Below, piece after piece: positions 8,598-18,412 of a DNA stretch of 64,000 nt. A program made the position numbers and the translations under genes. Where the stretch lies: the NCBI RefSeq assembly GCF_004123145.1, contig NZ_SDKC01000001.1, positions 949,501 through 1,013,500 of the forward strand, read 5' to 3'. This DNA comes from Blautia faecicola (lineage in GTDB: Bacteria > Bacillota > Clostridia > Lachnospirales > Lachnospiraceae). How positions within the stretch are numbered: position 1 is the first letter of the stretch; every line of letters begins with the position of its first letter. The notes under the pieces were generated by a model that was not told where the DNA came from, searched no databases, and saw only the letters and a list, made by a program, of their open reading frames with translations.

Positions 8598-11500
8598 TGC
8601 CAAAGAATCCAGAGATTAAGAAAGTACTGATGATTGGTTCCGGTCCGATTGTTATCGGTCAGGCAGCAGAATTTGACTATGCAGGAACACAGGCCTGCCG
8701 TTCTCTGAAAGAAGAGGGCGTGGAAGTTGTCCTGTTGAACTCCAACCCGGCAACCATCATGACCGATAAAGATATCGCAGACAAAGTTTACATTGAGCCG
8801 CTGACCGTAGAGGTTGTGGAACAGCTGATCCTGAAAGAAAAACCGGACAGCGTGCTTCCTACCCTGGGTGGTCAGGCAGGACTGAATCTGGCGATGGAAC
8901 TGGAAGAGAGAGGATTCTTAAAAGAACATAATGTAAGACTGATCGGTACGACTTCCCAGACCATCAAAAAAGCAGAAGACCGTCAGGAATTCAAAGATAC
9001 GATGGAAAAGATCGGTGAGCCGGTTGCGGCATCCCTGGTTGTTACAACCGTAGAAGACGGTATTGCATTTACCAACACGATCGGTTATCCGGTGGTTCTT
9101 CGGCCGGCATATACCCTGGGCGGAAGCGGCGGCGGTATCGCTCACAACGAAGCGGAACTGATCGAGATCCTGGAAAATGGTCTGCGTCTTTCCCGTGTAG
9201 GCGAGGTTCTGGTAGAAAGATGTATCGCCGGATGGAAAGAAATCGAGTACGAAGTAATGCGTGACGGCGCAGGAAACTGCATCACCGTTTGTAATATGGA
9301 AAACCTGGATCCGGTTGGTGTACATACCGGTGACAGTATCGTTGTGGCACCGTCTCAGACACTGGGTGATAAAGAATACCAGATGCTGAGAACTTCCGCA
9401 CTGAACATCATCACAGAGCTTGGCATCACCGGTGGATGTAACGTACAGTACGCTCTGAATCCGGACAGCTTTGAATACTGTGTGATCGAGGTAAATCCGC
9501 GTGTATCCCGTTCTTCCGCACTGGCAAGTAAGGCAACCGGATACCCGATCGCAAAAGTAGCAGCAAAGATCGCTCTGGGTTACACTCTGGATGAGATCCC
9601 GAATGCCATTACCGGAAAAACTTATGCAAGTTTCGAGCCGATGTTAGACTACTGTGTTGTCAAGATTCCGCGTCTGCCATTTGATAAATTTATCAGTGCA
9701 AAACGTACCCTGACCACACAGATGAAAGCAACCGGTGAGGTTATGAGTATCTGCAATAACTTCGAAGGTGCACTGATGAAAGCCATCCGTTCCCTGGAAC
9801 AGCACGTAGACAGCCTGATGTCCTACGATTTCTCAAATCTGTCCAGAGAAGAGATGCTGCAGGAACTTCATATTGTAGATGATATGAGAATCTGGAGAAT
9901 CGCACAGGCGATCCGCATCGGTATTTCTCAGGAAGAGATCCATGAGATCACCAAGATCGATCTGTGGTTTATCGATAAAATCGCGATCCTGACCGAGATG
10001 GAATATGCGTTAAAGACCAGGGAACTGGACGAGGATCTGTTAAGAGAAGCAAAACGCATGGAATTCCCGGATTATGTGATTGCAAAACTGAACGGAAAGA
10101 CAGAAGAAACGGTAAAAGAAATGCGTAAAACATACGGTATCACCGCAGCTTACAAAATGGTAGATACCTGTGCCGCTGAGTTTGCAGCCACCACACCGTA
10201 TTATTACTCTGTATATGGCGGAGAAAATGAGGCAGAGCGCACACCGGACAAGAAAAAAGTTCTGGTACTTGGTTCCGGCCCGATCCGTATCGGACAGGGT
10301 ATCGAGTTCGACTTCTGTTCTGTACACTGTACCTGGGCCTTTGCAAAAGAAGGTTATGAGACCATCATCATCAACAACAACCCGGAAACCGTAAGTACAG
10401 ACTTTGATATCGCTGACAAACTGTATTTTGAGCCGCTTACACCGGAAGATGTGGAAAACATCGTAAATATCGAGAAACCGGACGGAGCAGTGGTGCAGTT
10501 CGGTGGACAGACCGCTATCAAACTTACCGAGGCACTGATGAAGATGGGTGTGCCGATCCTCGGAACATCCGCAGAAAATGTAGATGCAGCCGAAGACCGT
10601 GAGCTGTTCGATGAGATCCTGGAACAGTGCCAGATCCCGAGACCAAAGGGACAGACCGTATTTACCGCTGAAGAGGCTAAGAAAGCTGCCAACGAACTGG
10701 GTTATCCGGTTCTGGTTCGTCCTTCTTACGTTCTGGGTGGTCAGGGTATGCAGATCGCGATCAACGATGAAGATGTGGAACAGTACATCGGCATCATCAA
10801 CCGGATCGCACAGGAACATCCGATCCTGGTCGACAAATACCTGGTAGGTAAAGAGATCGAGGTTGATGCGGTATGCGACGGCGAAGACATCGTAATCCCG
10901 GGTATCATGGAGCATATCGAGAGAGCCGGTATCCACTCCGGAGACAGTATCTCTGTATATCCGGCACAGACCATCAGCAAGACTGCAAAAGCTACCATTG
11001 AAGAATACACCAAACGTCTGGCCAAAGCACTGCATGTCATCGGCATGATCAATATTCAGTTTATCGTATGCGGTGAAGAAGTCTATGTCATCGAGGTTAA
11101 TCCACGTTCTAGCCGTACCGTTCCGTACATCAGCAAGGTAACCGGTATCCCGATCGTTCCTCTGGCAGCAAAAGCCATCATGGGATACAAACTGAAAGAT
11201 ATGGGTTATACACCGGGACTGCAGCCGGAAGCAAAATATTTTGCGATCAAGATGCCGGTGTTCTCCTTCGAGAAGATCCGTGGTGCGGATATCAGTCTTG
11301 GACCGGAGATGAAGTCCACCGGTGAGTGTCTGGGTATTGCGGAAAGCTTTAATGAGGCACTGTACAAAGCATTCCTTGGTGCAGGTATCAATCTGCCGAA
11401 ACATAAAAATATGATCATGACCGTTCGTGATGAGGATAAAGAGGAAGCAGTTGAGATCGGGAAACGGTTTGAAGCACTGGGTTACCGGATCTATGCAACC

Positions 11501-11794
11501 AGAAATACAGCTAAAACGCTGCAGGAAGCCGGCGTAAAAGCAATCCGTACCAATAAGCTCGAACAGCCGTCACCAAACCTGATGGATCTGATCCTGGGTC
11601 ACAAGATCGATCTGGTCATCGATACACCTTCTCAGGGTGTGGAACACGCAAAAGACGGTTTCCTGATCCGAAGAAATGCTATCGAGACAGGTGTTAACGT
11701 TCTGACTGCTATGGACACAGCCAAAGCACTGGTAACCAGTCTGGAAAATACAGATCTGAACAGGCTTACGCTGATTGATATCGCACAGATCTAA
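8597..11794 (+). CDS. carB: Carbamoyl-phosphate synthase large subunit
   Basis: It makes carbamoyl phosphate from bicarbonate, ammonia and two ATP. At 1065 residues it has the standard duplicated architecture: two ATP-grasp halves (each starting with a [13 protein letters not shown] or [13 protein letters not shown] motif, near residues 10 and 555), an oligomerisation region between them, and a C-terminal MGS-like allosteric domain (about residues 935-1065). ATP-grasp signatures [12 protein letters not shown] and [11 protein letters not shown] are both present, as is [12 protein letters not shown]. It overlaps carA by one base and ends 13 bases before uppP, which may be cotranscribed. Confidence 0.98.
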   Translation: MPKNPEIKKVLMIGSGPIVIGQAAEFDYAGTQACRSLKEEGVEVVLLNSNPATIMTDKDIADKVYIEPLTVEVVEQLILKEKPDSVLPTLGGQAGLNLAMELEERGFLKEHNVRLIGTTSQTIKKAEDRQEFKDTMEKIGEPVAASLVVTTVEDGIAFTNTIGYPVVLRPAYTLGGSGGGIAHNEAELIEILENGLRLSRVGEVLVERCIAGWKEIEYEVMRDGAGNCITVCNMENLDPVGVHTGDSIVVAPSQTLGDKEYQMLRTSALNIITELGITGGCNVQYALNPDSFEYCVIEVNPRVSRSSALASKATGYPIAKVAAKIALGYTLDEIPNAITGKTYASFEPMLDYCVVKIPRLPFDKFISAKRTLTTQMKATGEVMSICNNFEGALMKAIRSLEQHVDSLMSYDFSNLSREEMLQELHIVDDMRIWRIAQAIRIGISQEEIHEITKIDLWFIDKIAILTEMEYALKTRELDEDLLREAKRMEFPDYVIAKLNGKTEETVKEMRKTYGITAAYKMVDTCAAEFAATTPYYYSVYGGENEAERTPDKKKVLVLGSGPIRIGQGIEFDFCSVHCTWAFAKEGYETIIINNNPETVSTDFDIADKLYFEPLTPEDVENIVNIEKPDGAVVQFGGQTAIKLTEALMKMGVPILGTSAENVDAAEDRELFDEILEQCQIPRPKGQTVFTAEEAKKAANELGYPVLVRPSYVLGGQGMQIAINDEDVEQYIGIINRIAQEHPILVDKYLVGKEIEVDAVCDGEDIVIPGIMEHIERAGIHSGDSISVYPAQTISKTAKATIEEYTKRLAKALHVIGMINIQFIVCGEEVYVIEVNPRSSRTVPYISKVTGIPIVPLAAKAIMGYKLKDMGYTPGLQPEAKYFAIKMPVFSFEKIRGADISLGPEMKSTGECLGIAESFNEALYKAFLGAGINLPKHKNMIMTVRDEDKEEAVEIGKRFEALGYRIYATRNTAKTLQEAGVKAIRTNKLEQPSPNLMDLILGHKIDLVIDTPSQGVEHAKDGFLIRRNAIETGVNVLTAMDTAKALVTSLENTDLNRLTLIDIAQI

Positions 11795-11807
11795 TAAAGG
11801 GGAAAAT

Positions 11808-12698
11808 ATGGATATTATCGAATTACTGAAAGTAATTTTTCTCGGTATTGTGGAGGGAATCACCGAATGGCTTCCTGTAAGCAGTACCGGCCATATGATC
11901 CTGGTGGATCAGTTTATGAAACTGAAAGTCAGTGAGGAATTCTGGCAGATGTTCCTTGTGGTCATCCAGCTGGGAGCCGTACTGGCGGTTGTGGTACTGG
12001 ATTTTAAAAAATTATGGCCATTTCATAAAAATGATCCGTCCAGAGAGAGTAACTGGAACTATATCAGTACGAATGAGCGTATCGGGAAATTACAGAAATT
12101 TGCAGACAAATACATCAACATGAATAAGATCGTGCTGTGGTTAAAGATTCTGGTATCTTGTGTGCCGGCAATCATCGTGGCACTTCCGTTTAACAACTGG
12201 ATCGAGAAAACATTCATGAATTACTGGGTCGTTTCCGTGATGCTGATCGTATACGGTGTACTGTTTATTGTTATCGAAAACTACAATAAAAGCCGGAAGC
12301 CCAGCAGAACAAAGCTCAGTGATATTTCTTTCAAAGATGCACTGTTTATCGGAATCTTCCAGCTGCTTGCCCTGATTCCGGGTACTTCCCGTTCCGGTGC
12401 AACCATCATCGGAGGTATTCTCCTCGGCATGAGCAGAAAACTGGCAGCGGAATATACCTTTTTCCTTGCCATCCCGGTTATGTTTGGAGCAAGCTTTCTG
12501 AAACTGATAAAATTTGGTCTGCATTTTACCGGAACAGAGGTTGTATATCTGCTGCTTGGTATGGTTGTCGCTTTTGGTGTTTCCATTGCAGCGATCAAGT
12601 TCCTGATGGGTTATATCAAGAAACACGATTTCAAGGTATTTGGATGGTACCGGATCGCTCTTGGTGTTGTGGTACTTGCTTATTTCCTGCTTGCATAA
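11808..12698 (+). CDS. uppP: Undecaprenyl-diphosphatase
   Basis: This BacA/UppP-family integral membrane enzyme removes a phosphate from undecaprenyl diphosphate and so recycles the lipid carrier of peptidoglycan and wall polymer synthesis; it also confers bacitracin tolerance. The two hallmark motifs are visible: [14 protein letters not shown] near the N-terminus and [10 protein letters not shown] in the middle. I chose ATG 11808, which follows AAGGGGAA, over an upstream in-frame ATG at 11775 inside carB. The product is 296 residues with about eight membrane helices. It sits directly behind carB without its own clear promoter. Confidence 0.95.
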   Translation: MDIIELLKVIFLGIVEGITEWLPVSSTGHMILVDQFMKLKVSEEFWQMFLVVIQLGAVLAVVVLDFKKLWPFHKNDPSRESNWNYISTNERIGKLQKFADKYINMNKIVLWLKILVSCVPAIIVALPFNNWIEKTFMNYWVVSVMLIVYGVLFIVIENYNKSRKPSRTKLSDISFKDALFIGIFQLLALIPGTSRSGATIIGGILLGMSRKLAAEYTFFLAIPVMFGASFLKLIKFGLHFTGTEVVYLLLGMVVAFGVSIAAIKFLMGYIKKHDFKVFGWYRIALGVVVLAYFLLA

Positions 12699-12733
12699 AG
12701 TAGAAAACAGGAATAAACTAACGATAGAGGTGT

Positions 12734-12848
12734 TGATCTGTAACAGAAACCGGTATCGGCAGATCATAAACCGGAACCCATATCTGTATGGAATTCGGTA
12801 AATACCGTGACAGTGACGGGTGAAATTCGCAAAAGGTATTTTTACCCG
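12734..12848 (+). promoter_or_regulatory. Structured leader upstream of the carbamate kinase gene, class unknown
   Basis: Four hairpins follow one another in the 182-base gap: TGATCTG/CAGATCA (12734-12766, with an inner CCG/CGG), CCATA/TATGG (12778-12791), CGGT/ACCG (12796-12807) and CGGGTGAAAT/ATTTTTACCCG (12817-12848, one bulge). The last ends about 20 bases before the AGAGGG ribosome binding site. The density of pairing suggests a structured leader, possibly a riboswitch; I could not match it to a known class. Confidence 0.35.
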
Positions 12849-12880
12849 ATTATGTATGAGAGAAAGTAAGAGGGCGTAAC

Positions 12881-13810
12881 ATGGAGAAGAAGAAAGTTGT
12901 CATTGCTCTGGGACACCGGGCACTTGGTAATACGTTGCCGGAGCAGAAAGAAGCTACAAAAAGAACTGCAAAAATCATTGCGCAGCTGGTAAAAGAGGGC
13001 GCAGAGGTCGTGATTTCTCACAGTAATGCACCCCAGGTGGGTATGATCCATATGGCAATGAATGAATTCGGAAAGTATCATCCGGATTATACATACGCAC
13101 CAATGTCCGTGTGTTCTGCCATGAGCCAGGGTTATATCGGATACGACCTGCAGAATGCGATCCGTGCAGAACTGATGAAAGAAGGCATCTACAAACCGGT
13201 ATCCACGATCCTGACACAGGTAACCGTAGACACGTATGACGAAGCTTTTGCTGAACCTGTTAAAGTCATCGGACGTGTGCTGAATGAGCAGGAAGCGGAA
13301 GAGGAAGAAAATAAGGGTAATTACGTTACCAAGATCGGTGACGGTTACCGCCGAATCGTAGCTGCACCGAAGCCACAGAAGATCGTGGAGATCGATGCGA
13401 TCCGTGCACTGCTTGATGCCGGACAGATCGTTATCGCCTGCGGCGGTGGCGGAATCCCGGTTCTGGAGCAGGGTACGGAACTGAAGGGTGCAAGTGCGGT
13501 TATTGAGAAAGATTATACCAGCGGTCGTCTGGCAGAACAGCTGGATGCAGATGAACTGCTGATCCTGACCAGTGTGGAGAAGGTTTCTGTGAATTTCCAC
13601 AAGCAGGATGAGGAAGAACTGGGCGAGATTTCTGTTGCACAGGCGAAAGAATATATGGCTGAGGGACAGTTCGAAGCCAACACTATGCTGCCGAAGATCC
13701 AGGCTTCTGTCGAGTTCGTGGAACAGGGCGAAGGAAAGAAGGCTGTGATTACTTCAATCGATAAGGCAGTGGATGCGTACCTTGGACGGACGGGTACAGT
13801 GATCTGCTAA
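12881..13810 (+). CDS. arcC: Carbamate kinase
   Basis: It transfers phosphate between carbamoyl phosphate and ADP, forming ATP, ammonia and CO2, the last step of the arginine deiminase and related pathways. The 309-residue length and the amino acid kinase fold motifs fit: VVIALGHRALG at the N-terminus, VVISHSNAPQVG, VIACGGGGIPV and SAVIEKDYTS. The usual family motif HGNGPQVG appears as HSNAPQVG, with His and the glycine-rich turn altered; the same variant occurs in some carbamate kinase-like proteins, so substrate could differ. There are no arcA or arcB genes nearby. It sits five kb after carAB, which makes the same intermediate. A structured leader precedes it. Confidence 0.85.
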   Translation: MEKKKVVIALGHRALGNTLPEQKEATKRTAKIIAQLVKEGAEVVISHSNAPQVGMIHMAMNEFGKYHPDYTYAPMSVCSAMSQGYIGYDLQNAIRAELMKEGIYKPVSTILTQVTVDTYDEAFAEPVKVIGRVLNEQEAEEEENKGNYVTKIGDGYRRIVAAPKPQKIVEIDAIRALLDAGQIVIACGGGGIPVLEQGTELKGASAVIEKDYTSGRLAEQLDADELLILTSVEKVSVNFHKQDEEELGEISVAQAKEYMAEGQFEANTMLPKIQASVEFVEQGEGKKAVITSIDKAVDAYLGRTGTVIC

Positions 13811-13898
13811 GAGCGTATATTGCTTTTTTATAAAAGGGCTATCGTTTTCAAAATGAAGTGTTTTGAAGACGGTAGTTCTTTTTGATTTTCAAGGGGAC

Positions 13899-14084
13899 GC
13901 CGGCATGGATTGGGAGCCTGGGTGCGGGAACGTGGGTAGAGCAACTTTAAGCTAGCCACTAACTGCGACTATATTCACTTGGGTCAGCTGACCCAAGCGA
14001 AAGTCTCCGTAAGTGTCGGATCTTAAAGCTTGCTCTAACCGCCCACAAAGTGTTCCCGCACCCAGGCTCCCAAGCCATGCTGGC
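13899..14084 (-). repeat. Long covarying hairpin element, unit 1 (inverted relative to unit 2)
   Basis: A 186-base imperfect palindrome. Outer arms 13899-13931 and 14052-14084 pair over 33 bases with one mismatch and one G-U. Inside are GTGGG/CCCAC, then AGAGCAA+CTTTAAG (13938-13951) with CTTAAAG+TTGCTCT and one bulge, a weakly paired asymmetric region, and a perfect central palindrome CTTGGGTCAGCTGACCCAAG (13978-13997). The core is homologous to unit 2 at 14364 when read on the minus strand, for example the shared CACTTTGTGGGCGGTTAG. No open frame of note. It could be a structured RNA, a cruciform-forming site or a non-autonomous mobile element. Confidence 0.85.
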
Positions 14085-14363
14085 TGTGTACTGGTGAGTA
14101 CTAAATGATGAAAAAGATTGGGGATGAATGAAAATGAGTAAATAGTGTATCTAGGTGAGAAAATACGATAGAGATTTACGAAAGAAAAAATCGAAAAACA
14201 GTAATAAGGAGCAAAACTTCCGTACAGAAAACATATTATGAAAATATATTTAAAGTATCACATATATCGAAGAAAAACTACTACGAAAACGTAAAACCAG
14301 CGATCCATCTTTCCTCCCCAGGGATTTTCCGGGGAAATTCATCACCAGTTTTAGCCAATATCA
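14085..14363. other. AT-rich spacer between the two hairpin elements
   Basis: This 279-base stretch is AT-rich, with no frame longer than a few codons behind a ribosome binding site and no tRNA. The only local structure I see is CCCC/GGGG near 14318-14337. Its composition contrasts sharply with the GC-rich hairpins on both sides. The bases before unit 1 (13811-13898) hold only a weak stem (CGTTTTCAAAA with TTTTGAAGACG) after the arcC stop. Confidence 0.6.
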
Positions 14364-14574
14364 GCCGGAGAAGGGGACGGGCGGGAGCGGGGAGGGAAGG
14401 GGCGAACGCACTTTGTGGGCGGTTAGGGGAAGCTTTGAGATCCGACGCTTACGTAGGCTTTCGCGAGGGTCAGCTGACCCTCGTGAATAATAGCCGGAGT
14501 TAGCGGCTAGCTCAAAGTTCCCCTGCCCACGCGTTGCCCCTCCCTCCCCGCTCCCGCCCGTCCCCTTCTCCGGC
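14364..14574 (+). repeat. Long covarying hairpin element, unit 2
   Basis: A 211-base imperfect palindrome. Outer arms 14364-14409 and 14531-14574 pair over 44 base pairs with two single-base bulges and are very GC-rich and unrelated in sequence to the outer arms of unit 1. The core repeats unit 1 in opposite orientation: GTGGGC/GCCCAC, AGGGGAA+CTTTGAG with CTCAAAG+TTCCCCT and the same bulged G, the conserved segments GATCCGAC and AGTTAG.GGCTAGCT, and the central palindrome CGAGGGTCAGCTGACCCTCG (14463-14482). Several stem pairs differ from unit 1 on both sides in a compensating way. It ends about 125 bases before murE. Confidence 0.85.
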
Positions 14575-14700
14575 GTCCGCCTCACAACCATTTCCCCGCA
14601 AAATCCCATCCCCCCTCTTCTTTTTTTGTGCAAAATATGCTATTCTATAAATATCTATGGGCAATTGACCCGCCCACAATCCAAAGGAGGTTGACAGTTG

Positions 14701-16173
14701 ATGAAATTATCAAAGATTTTAGAACGTTTGGAATATACATGTCTGCAGGGCACCCTTGATCAGGAGATTGAGGAAGTTGTTGCGGATTCCAGAAAAGCAA
14801 AGGAAGGTTCTCTTTTTATCTGTATCCGTGGTGCCGTTGTGGATGGTCATACATTTGCAAAAAGTGTAGCCGGACAGGGAACGAAGGCAATTATCGTGGA
14901 AGAACCGGTAGAAGTGCCGGAGGATGTGACAGTGATCCAGGTAAAGGACAGCCGGTATGCGATGGCACTTGTGGCAGCAGCCTACTATGATTATCCGGGA
15001 GATAAGCTGCGTGTGATCGGAATCACCGGAACAAAAGGAAAAACCACAACGACCTACATGGTAAAATCCATTCTGGAAAATGCCGGTTACAAAGTGGGTC
15101 TGATCGGAACCATCGAAACAATCATCGGAGATACCGTGATCCCGTCTGCAAATACCACACCGGAATCTCTTCTGGTGCAGAAATACCTGCGACAGATGTT
15201 GGATGAAGGTTGTGACTGTGCAGTGATGGAAGTATCCTCCCAGGGACTGATGCTTCATCGAACCGCAGGATTTACCTTTGATATCGGTATCTTTACCAAT
15301 ATCGAACCGGATCATATCGGACCGAACGAACATACCAGCTTTGAACACTACCTGTCCTGTAAAAAGATGCTGCTTCGCCAGTGCCGGATCGGTATTGTCA
15401 ACAGAGATGACGAACATTATGAAAAGATCATTGACGGACATACCTGCAGTCTGGAGACGTACGGATTTTCACCGGAGGCCGACCTTCGCGCTGTCAATCC
15501 GAAACTGCTGACCAAGAAAGGCGTACTGGGTATTTCCTATGAGCTGCAGGGACTTCTTAATTTCCCGGTAGAGATCGATCTGCCAGGAAAATTCAGTATT
15601 TACAATTCCCTGACCGCCATTGCAATCTGCAGACATTTTAACGTATCCGAAGAAAACATCTGCAAGGCACTGAAATATGCAAAAGTAAAGGGAAGAATCG
15701 AGATGGAAAAAGTATCCGACGATTTCACCCTGATGATCGATTACGCGCACAATGCGATGAGTTTGGAATCCCTCCTTACTACGTTGCGGGAATATAAACC
15801 GAACCGCTTGGTATGCCTGTTCGGCTGCGGCGGTAACCGTTCCCGTGACCGTCGATTTGAGATGGGAGAGGTGTCCGGTAGACTGGCGGATCTGACGATC
15901 ATTACATCGGATAACCCGAGAAATGAAGAACCACAGGCAATCATCGACGATATCAAGACCGGTATCAGCAAAACCGATGGAAAATACGTGGAGATCATTG
16001 ATCGGAAGGAAGCCATCGCCTATGCGATCCATCACGGACAGCCGGGAGACATCATTGTACTTGCGGGAAAAGGCCACGAAGACTATCAGGAAATCAAAGG
16101 AAAAAAATATCCGATGGATGAACGTGTGCTGATCCGTGAGATCCTGGAAGAAGATGCAAAGAAAAAAGCATGA
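14701..16173 (+). CDS. murE: UDP-MurNAc-tripeptide synthetase, meso-diaminopimelate adding
   Basis: It adds the third stem-peptide residue to UDP-MurNAc-L-Ala-D-Glu in the cytoplasm, using ATP. The 490-residue protein shows the N-terminal substrate domain, the Mur ligase P-loop GTKGKTTTTYM near residue 110, and the C-terminal domain. The signature DNPRNEEP is the form typical of enzymes using meso-diaminopimelate rather than lysine. AAAGGAGG lies 10 bases before ATG 14701; a TTG at 14698 is a possible but less likely start. It opens a long operon: priA overlaps by 4 bases. It is separated from the rest of the dcw cluster by 20 kb. Confidence 0.95.
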   Translation: MKLSKILERLEYTCLQGTLDQEIEEVVADSRKAKEGSLFICIRGAVVDGHTFAKSVAGQGTKAIIVEEPVEVPEDVTVIQVKDSRYAMALVAAAYYDYPGDKLRVIGITGTKGKTTTTYMVKSILENAGYKVGLIGTIETIIGDTVIPSANTTPESLLVQKYLRQMLDEGCDCAVMEVSSQGLMLHRTAGFTFDIGIFTNIEPDHIGPNEHTSFEHYLSCKKMLLRQCRIGIVNRDDEHYEKIIDGHTCSLETYGFSPEADLRAVNPKLLTKKGVLGISYELQGLLNFPVEIDLPGKFSIYNSLTAIAICRHFNVSEENICKALKYAKVKGRIEMEKVSDDFTLMIDYAHNAMSLESLLTTLREYKPNRLVCLFGCGGNRSRDRRFEMGEVSGRLADLTIITSDNPRNEEPQAIIDDIKTGISKTDGKYVEIIDRKEAIAYAIHHGQPGDIIVLAGKGHEDYQEIKGKKYPMDERVLIREILEEDAKKKA

Positions 16174-18395
16174 CAAAGACATATGTGGATATTATTGTAG
16201 ATATTACCAGTGAAAAACTGGATCGGTCCTTTCAGTATCTGGTTCCGGAACATCTAGAAGGAAAATTACAGCCGGGGATGCAGGTGCAGGTTCCGTTTGG
16301 AAACGGAGGCAGGACGATCAAAGGGTATGTGATCCGGGTGACGGATCAGCCGTCTTTTGATGTCAGCCGCATGAAAGAGATCCGGGAGGTGGAGACGGGA
16401 AGCAATTCCATCGAATCCCGCCTGATCGCGCTTGCCGCCTGGATCCGGGAACAGTACGGTGCCACGATGATCCAGGCATTAAAAACCGTACTTCCGGTCA
16501 AGCAGAAGATGAAACAGAAAGAAGAGCGCTGGATCCAGTTACTGCTCACAAAGGACGAAGCGAACGAGCAGTTGGAACTATGCCGCAGAAAACATTATGT
16601 GGCAAGACAGCGTCTTCTGGAAGCACTGCTTGAAAACAATACGATTTCCTATAGCCTGGCACTGGATAAACTGCATCTGACTGCCAGTGTGATCAAGACG
16701 ATGGAGAGTGCCGGCACGGTTTGTATCCAGACCAAGGAAGTGTATCGCAATCCGGTGCAGAACACAGAACAGGAACAGACAAAACAGCCGCTGTCACCGC
16801 CGCAGAGAGAAGTGGCAGACGGTATCCTGAAGGGCTGGAGAGAACAGGATCTTCGTCCGGTACTGATCCACGGGGTGACCGGAAGCGGAAAGACTCAGGT
16901 GTATATGGAACTGATGGAGGAAGTGATCCGACAGGGAAAACAGGTGATCCTGCTGATCCCGGAGATTGCACTGACGTATCAGACGGTGCAGCGGTTCTAC
17001 CGCCGGTTTGGAGCCGGAATCTCGGTCTTACACTCCAGACTTTCCCCCGGGGAGCGTTCCGATCAGTTTGAGCGGGCGAAAAAAGGGGAATTGCAGGTGA
17101 TGATCGGTCCGCGGTCCGCACTGTTTACCCCGTTTCCGAATCTCGGTCTGATCGTGATCGATGAAGAACACGAAACCTCGTATCAGAGTGAGACGGTTCC
17201 CTGCTATCATGCCAGAGAGACGGCGATCGAGAGAGGCAATCTGGAACACTGTCCGGTCGTGCTGGGGAGCGCAACGCCGTCGGTGGATGCCTACTATCAG
17301 GCGCAGAACGGAACGTACCGGCTGTTTGAACTGAACAACCGGTATGAAAACAGGCAGATGCCGGAAGTTTATTCCGTGGATCTGCGGGAAGAATTAAAAC
17401 AGGGAAACCGGTCGATCTTAAGCGGAATCTTACAGGAGAAGATTGAAGACCGGTTAAAAAAGAAAGAACAGATCATGCTGTTTTTAAACCGCCGCGGCTA
17501 TGCGGGATTTTTCTCCTGCCGTTCCTGCGGGACGGTGATGAAATGCCCGCACTGTGATGTTTCCCTGTCACAGCACCGGAACGGAAAACTGGTGTGCCAT
17601 TACTGCGGATATGAGACGAGACAGCCGCAGCAGTGCCCGGTGTGCGGATCTCCGTATATTGGAGGATTTCGCGCGGGAACGCAGCAGATTGAGGAAATTG
17701 TAAAAAAACGATTTTCTCAGGCGCGTGTTCTGCGGATGGATCTGGACACGACCAGAAAAAAAGAAGGACATACCAACATTCTGGCTGCATTTGCAAATCA
17801 GGAGGCGGATATCCTGATCGGCACACAGATGATCGTCAAGGGACATGACTTTCCGAAAGTGACGCTGGTCGGCGTGCTGGCTGCGGATCTTTCTTTGAAT
17901 ATCAGCGATTACCGGGCAAGTGAGCGGACGTTCCAGCTGTTGACACAGGCGGCGGGAAGAGCCGGGAGAGGGGAAAAACCGGGAGAGGCGATCATTCAGA
18001 CGTACCAGCCGGAACATTACAGTATTCAGGCGGCGATGCATCAGGATTACCGGGCATTTTACGAAGAAGAAATCGGCTATCGAAAGCTTCTCGGATACCC
18101 TCCGGCATCAAACTTGCTGGCAATTCACGGAAGCTGCGGAAATGAAGAACTTCTGGAGACAGGAATGCAGTATATCAGAAAATTCTTGAACCGGGTGGAT
18201 AGCCACGGACAGCTGCAGATCATCGGACCTGCGGATGAAACCGTATCGAAGATCGCCGATATGTATCGGAAAGTTATTTATGTAAAACAGGAAGACCACC
18301 AGCTGCTGTTGCGTGCAAAGGGCAGACTGGAACAATATATAGAAGTAAACAGCGGTTTTCGGGAGATCCGGATCCAGCTGGATTTTAACCACTGA
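16170..18395 (+). CDS. priA: Primosomal replication restart helicase PriA
   Basis: A 3'-5' superfamily 2 helicase that reloads the replisome at stalled forks. The 741-residue protein has the N-terminal DNA-binding region, Walker A GVTGSGKTQVY (about residue 235), a DEEH box (VIDEEHETSYQ, about 330), eight zinc-binding cysteines in paired CxxC motifs (CRSCG, CPHC, CHYCG, CPVCG; about 450-495) inserted in the helicase core, and helicase motifs TQMIVKGHDFPKV and QAAGRAGRG. It overlaps murE by ATGA and is followed 17 bases later by def. Confidence 0.97.
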   Translation: MTKTYVDIIVDITSEKLDRSFQYLVPEHLEGKLQPGMQVQVPFGNGGRTIKGYVIRVTDQPSFDVSRMKEIREVETGSNSIESRLIALAAWIREQYGATMIQALKTVLPVKQKMKQKEERWIQLLLTKDEANEQLELCRRKHYVARQRLLEALLENNTISYSLALDKLHLTASVIKTMESAGTVCIQTKEVYRNPVQNTEQEQTKQPLSPPQREVADGILKGWREQDLRPVLIHGVTGSGKTQVYMELMEEVIRQGKQVILLIPEIALTYQTVQRFYRRFGAGISVLHSRLSPGERSDQFERAKKGELQVMIGPRSALFTPFPNLGLIVIDEEHETSYQSETVPCYHARETAIERGNLEHCPVVLGSATPSVDAYYQAQNGTYRLFELNNRYENRQMPEVYSVDLREELKQGNRSILSGILQEKIEDRLKKKEQIMLFLNRRGYAGFFSCRSCGTVMKCPHCDVSLSQHRNGKLVCHYCGYETRQPQQCPVCGSPYIGGFRAGTQQIEEIVKKRFSQARVLRMDLDTTRKKEGHTNILAAFANQEADILIGTQMIVKGHDFPKVTLVGVLAADLSLNISDYRASERTFQLLTQAAGRAGRGEKPGEAIIQTYQPEHYSIQAAMHQDYRAFYEEEIGYRKLLGYPPASNLLAIHGSCGNEELLETGMQYIRKFLNRVDSHGQLQIIGPADETVSKIADMYRKVIYVKQEDHQLLLRAKGRLEQYIEVNSGFREIRIQLDFNH

Positions 18396-18412
18396 CAGGA
18401 GGACAAAAAAGA

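Noticed and set aside
12776-12830. Resemblance to a cobalamin riboswitch core (GGAA followed by CGGTAAATACCG).
   Set aside because: The conserved CCCGCCACTG-like segment and the downstream B12 box are not present, and the gene is unrelated to cobalamin.
14361-14633. A 90-codon minus-strand frame over hairpin unit 2.
   Set aside because: It is a by-product of the GC-rich palindrome, with Gly/Arg-rich low-complexity translation and no ribosome binding site.
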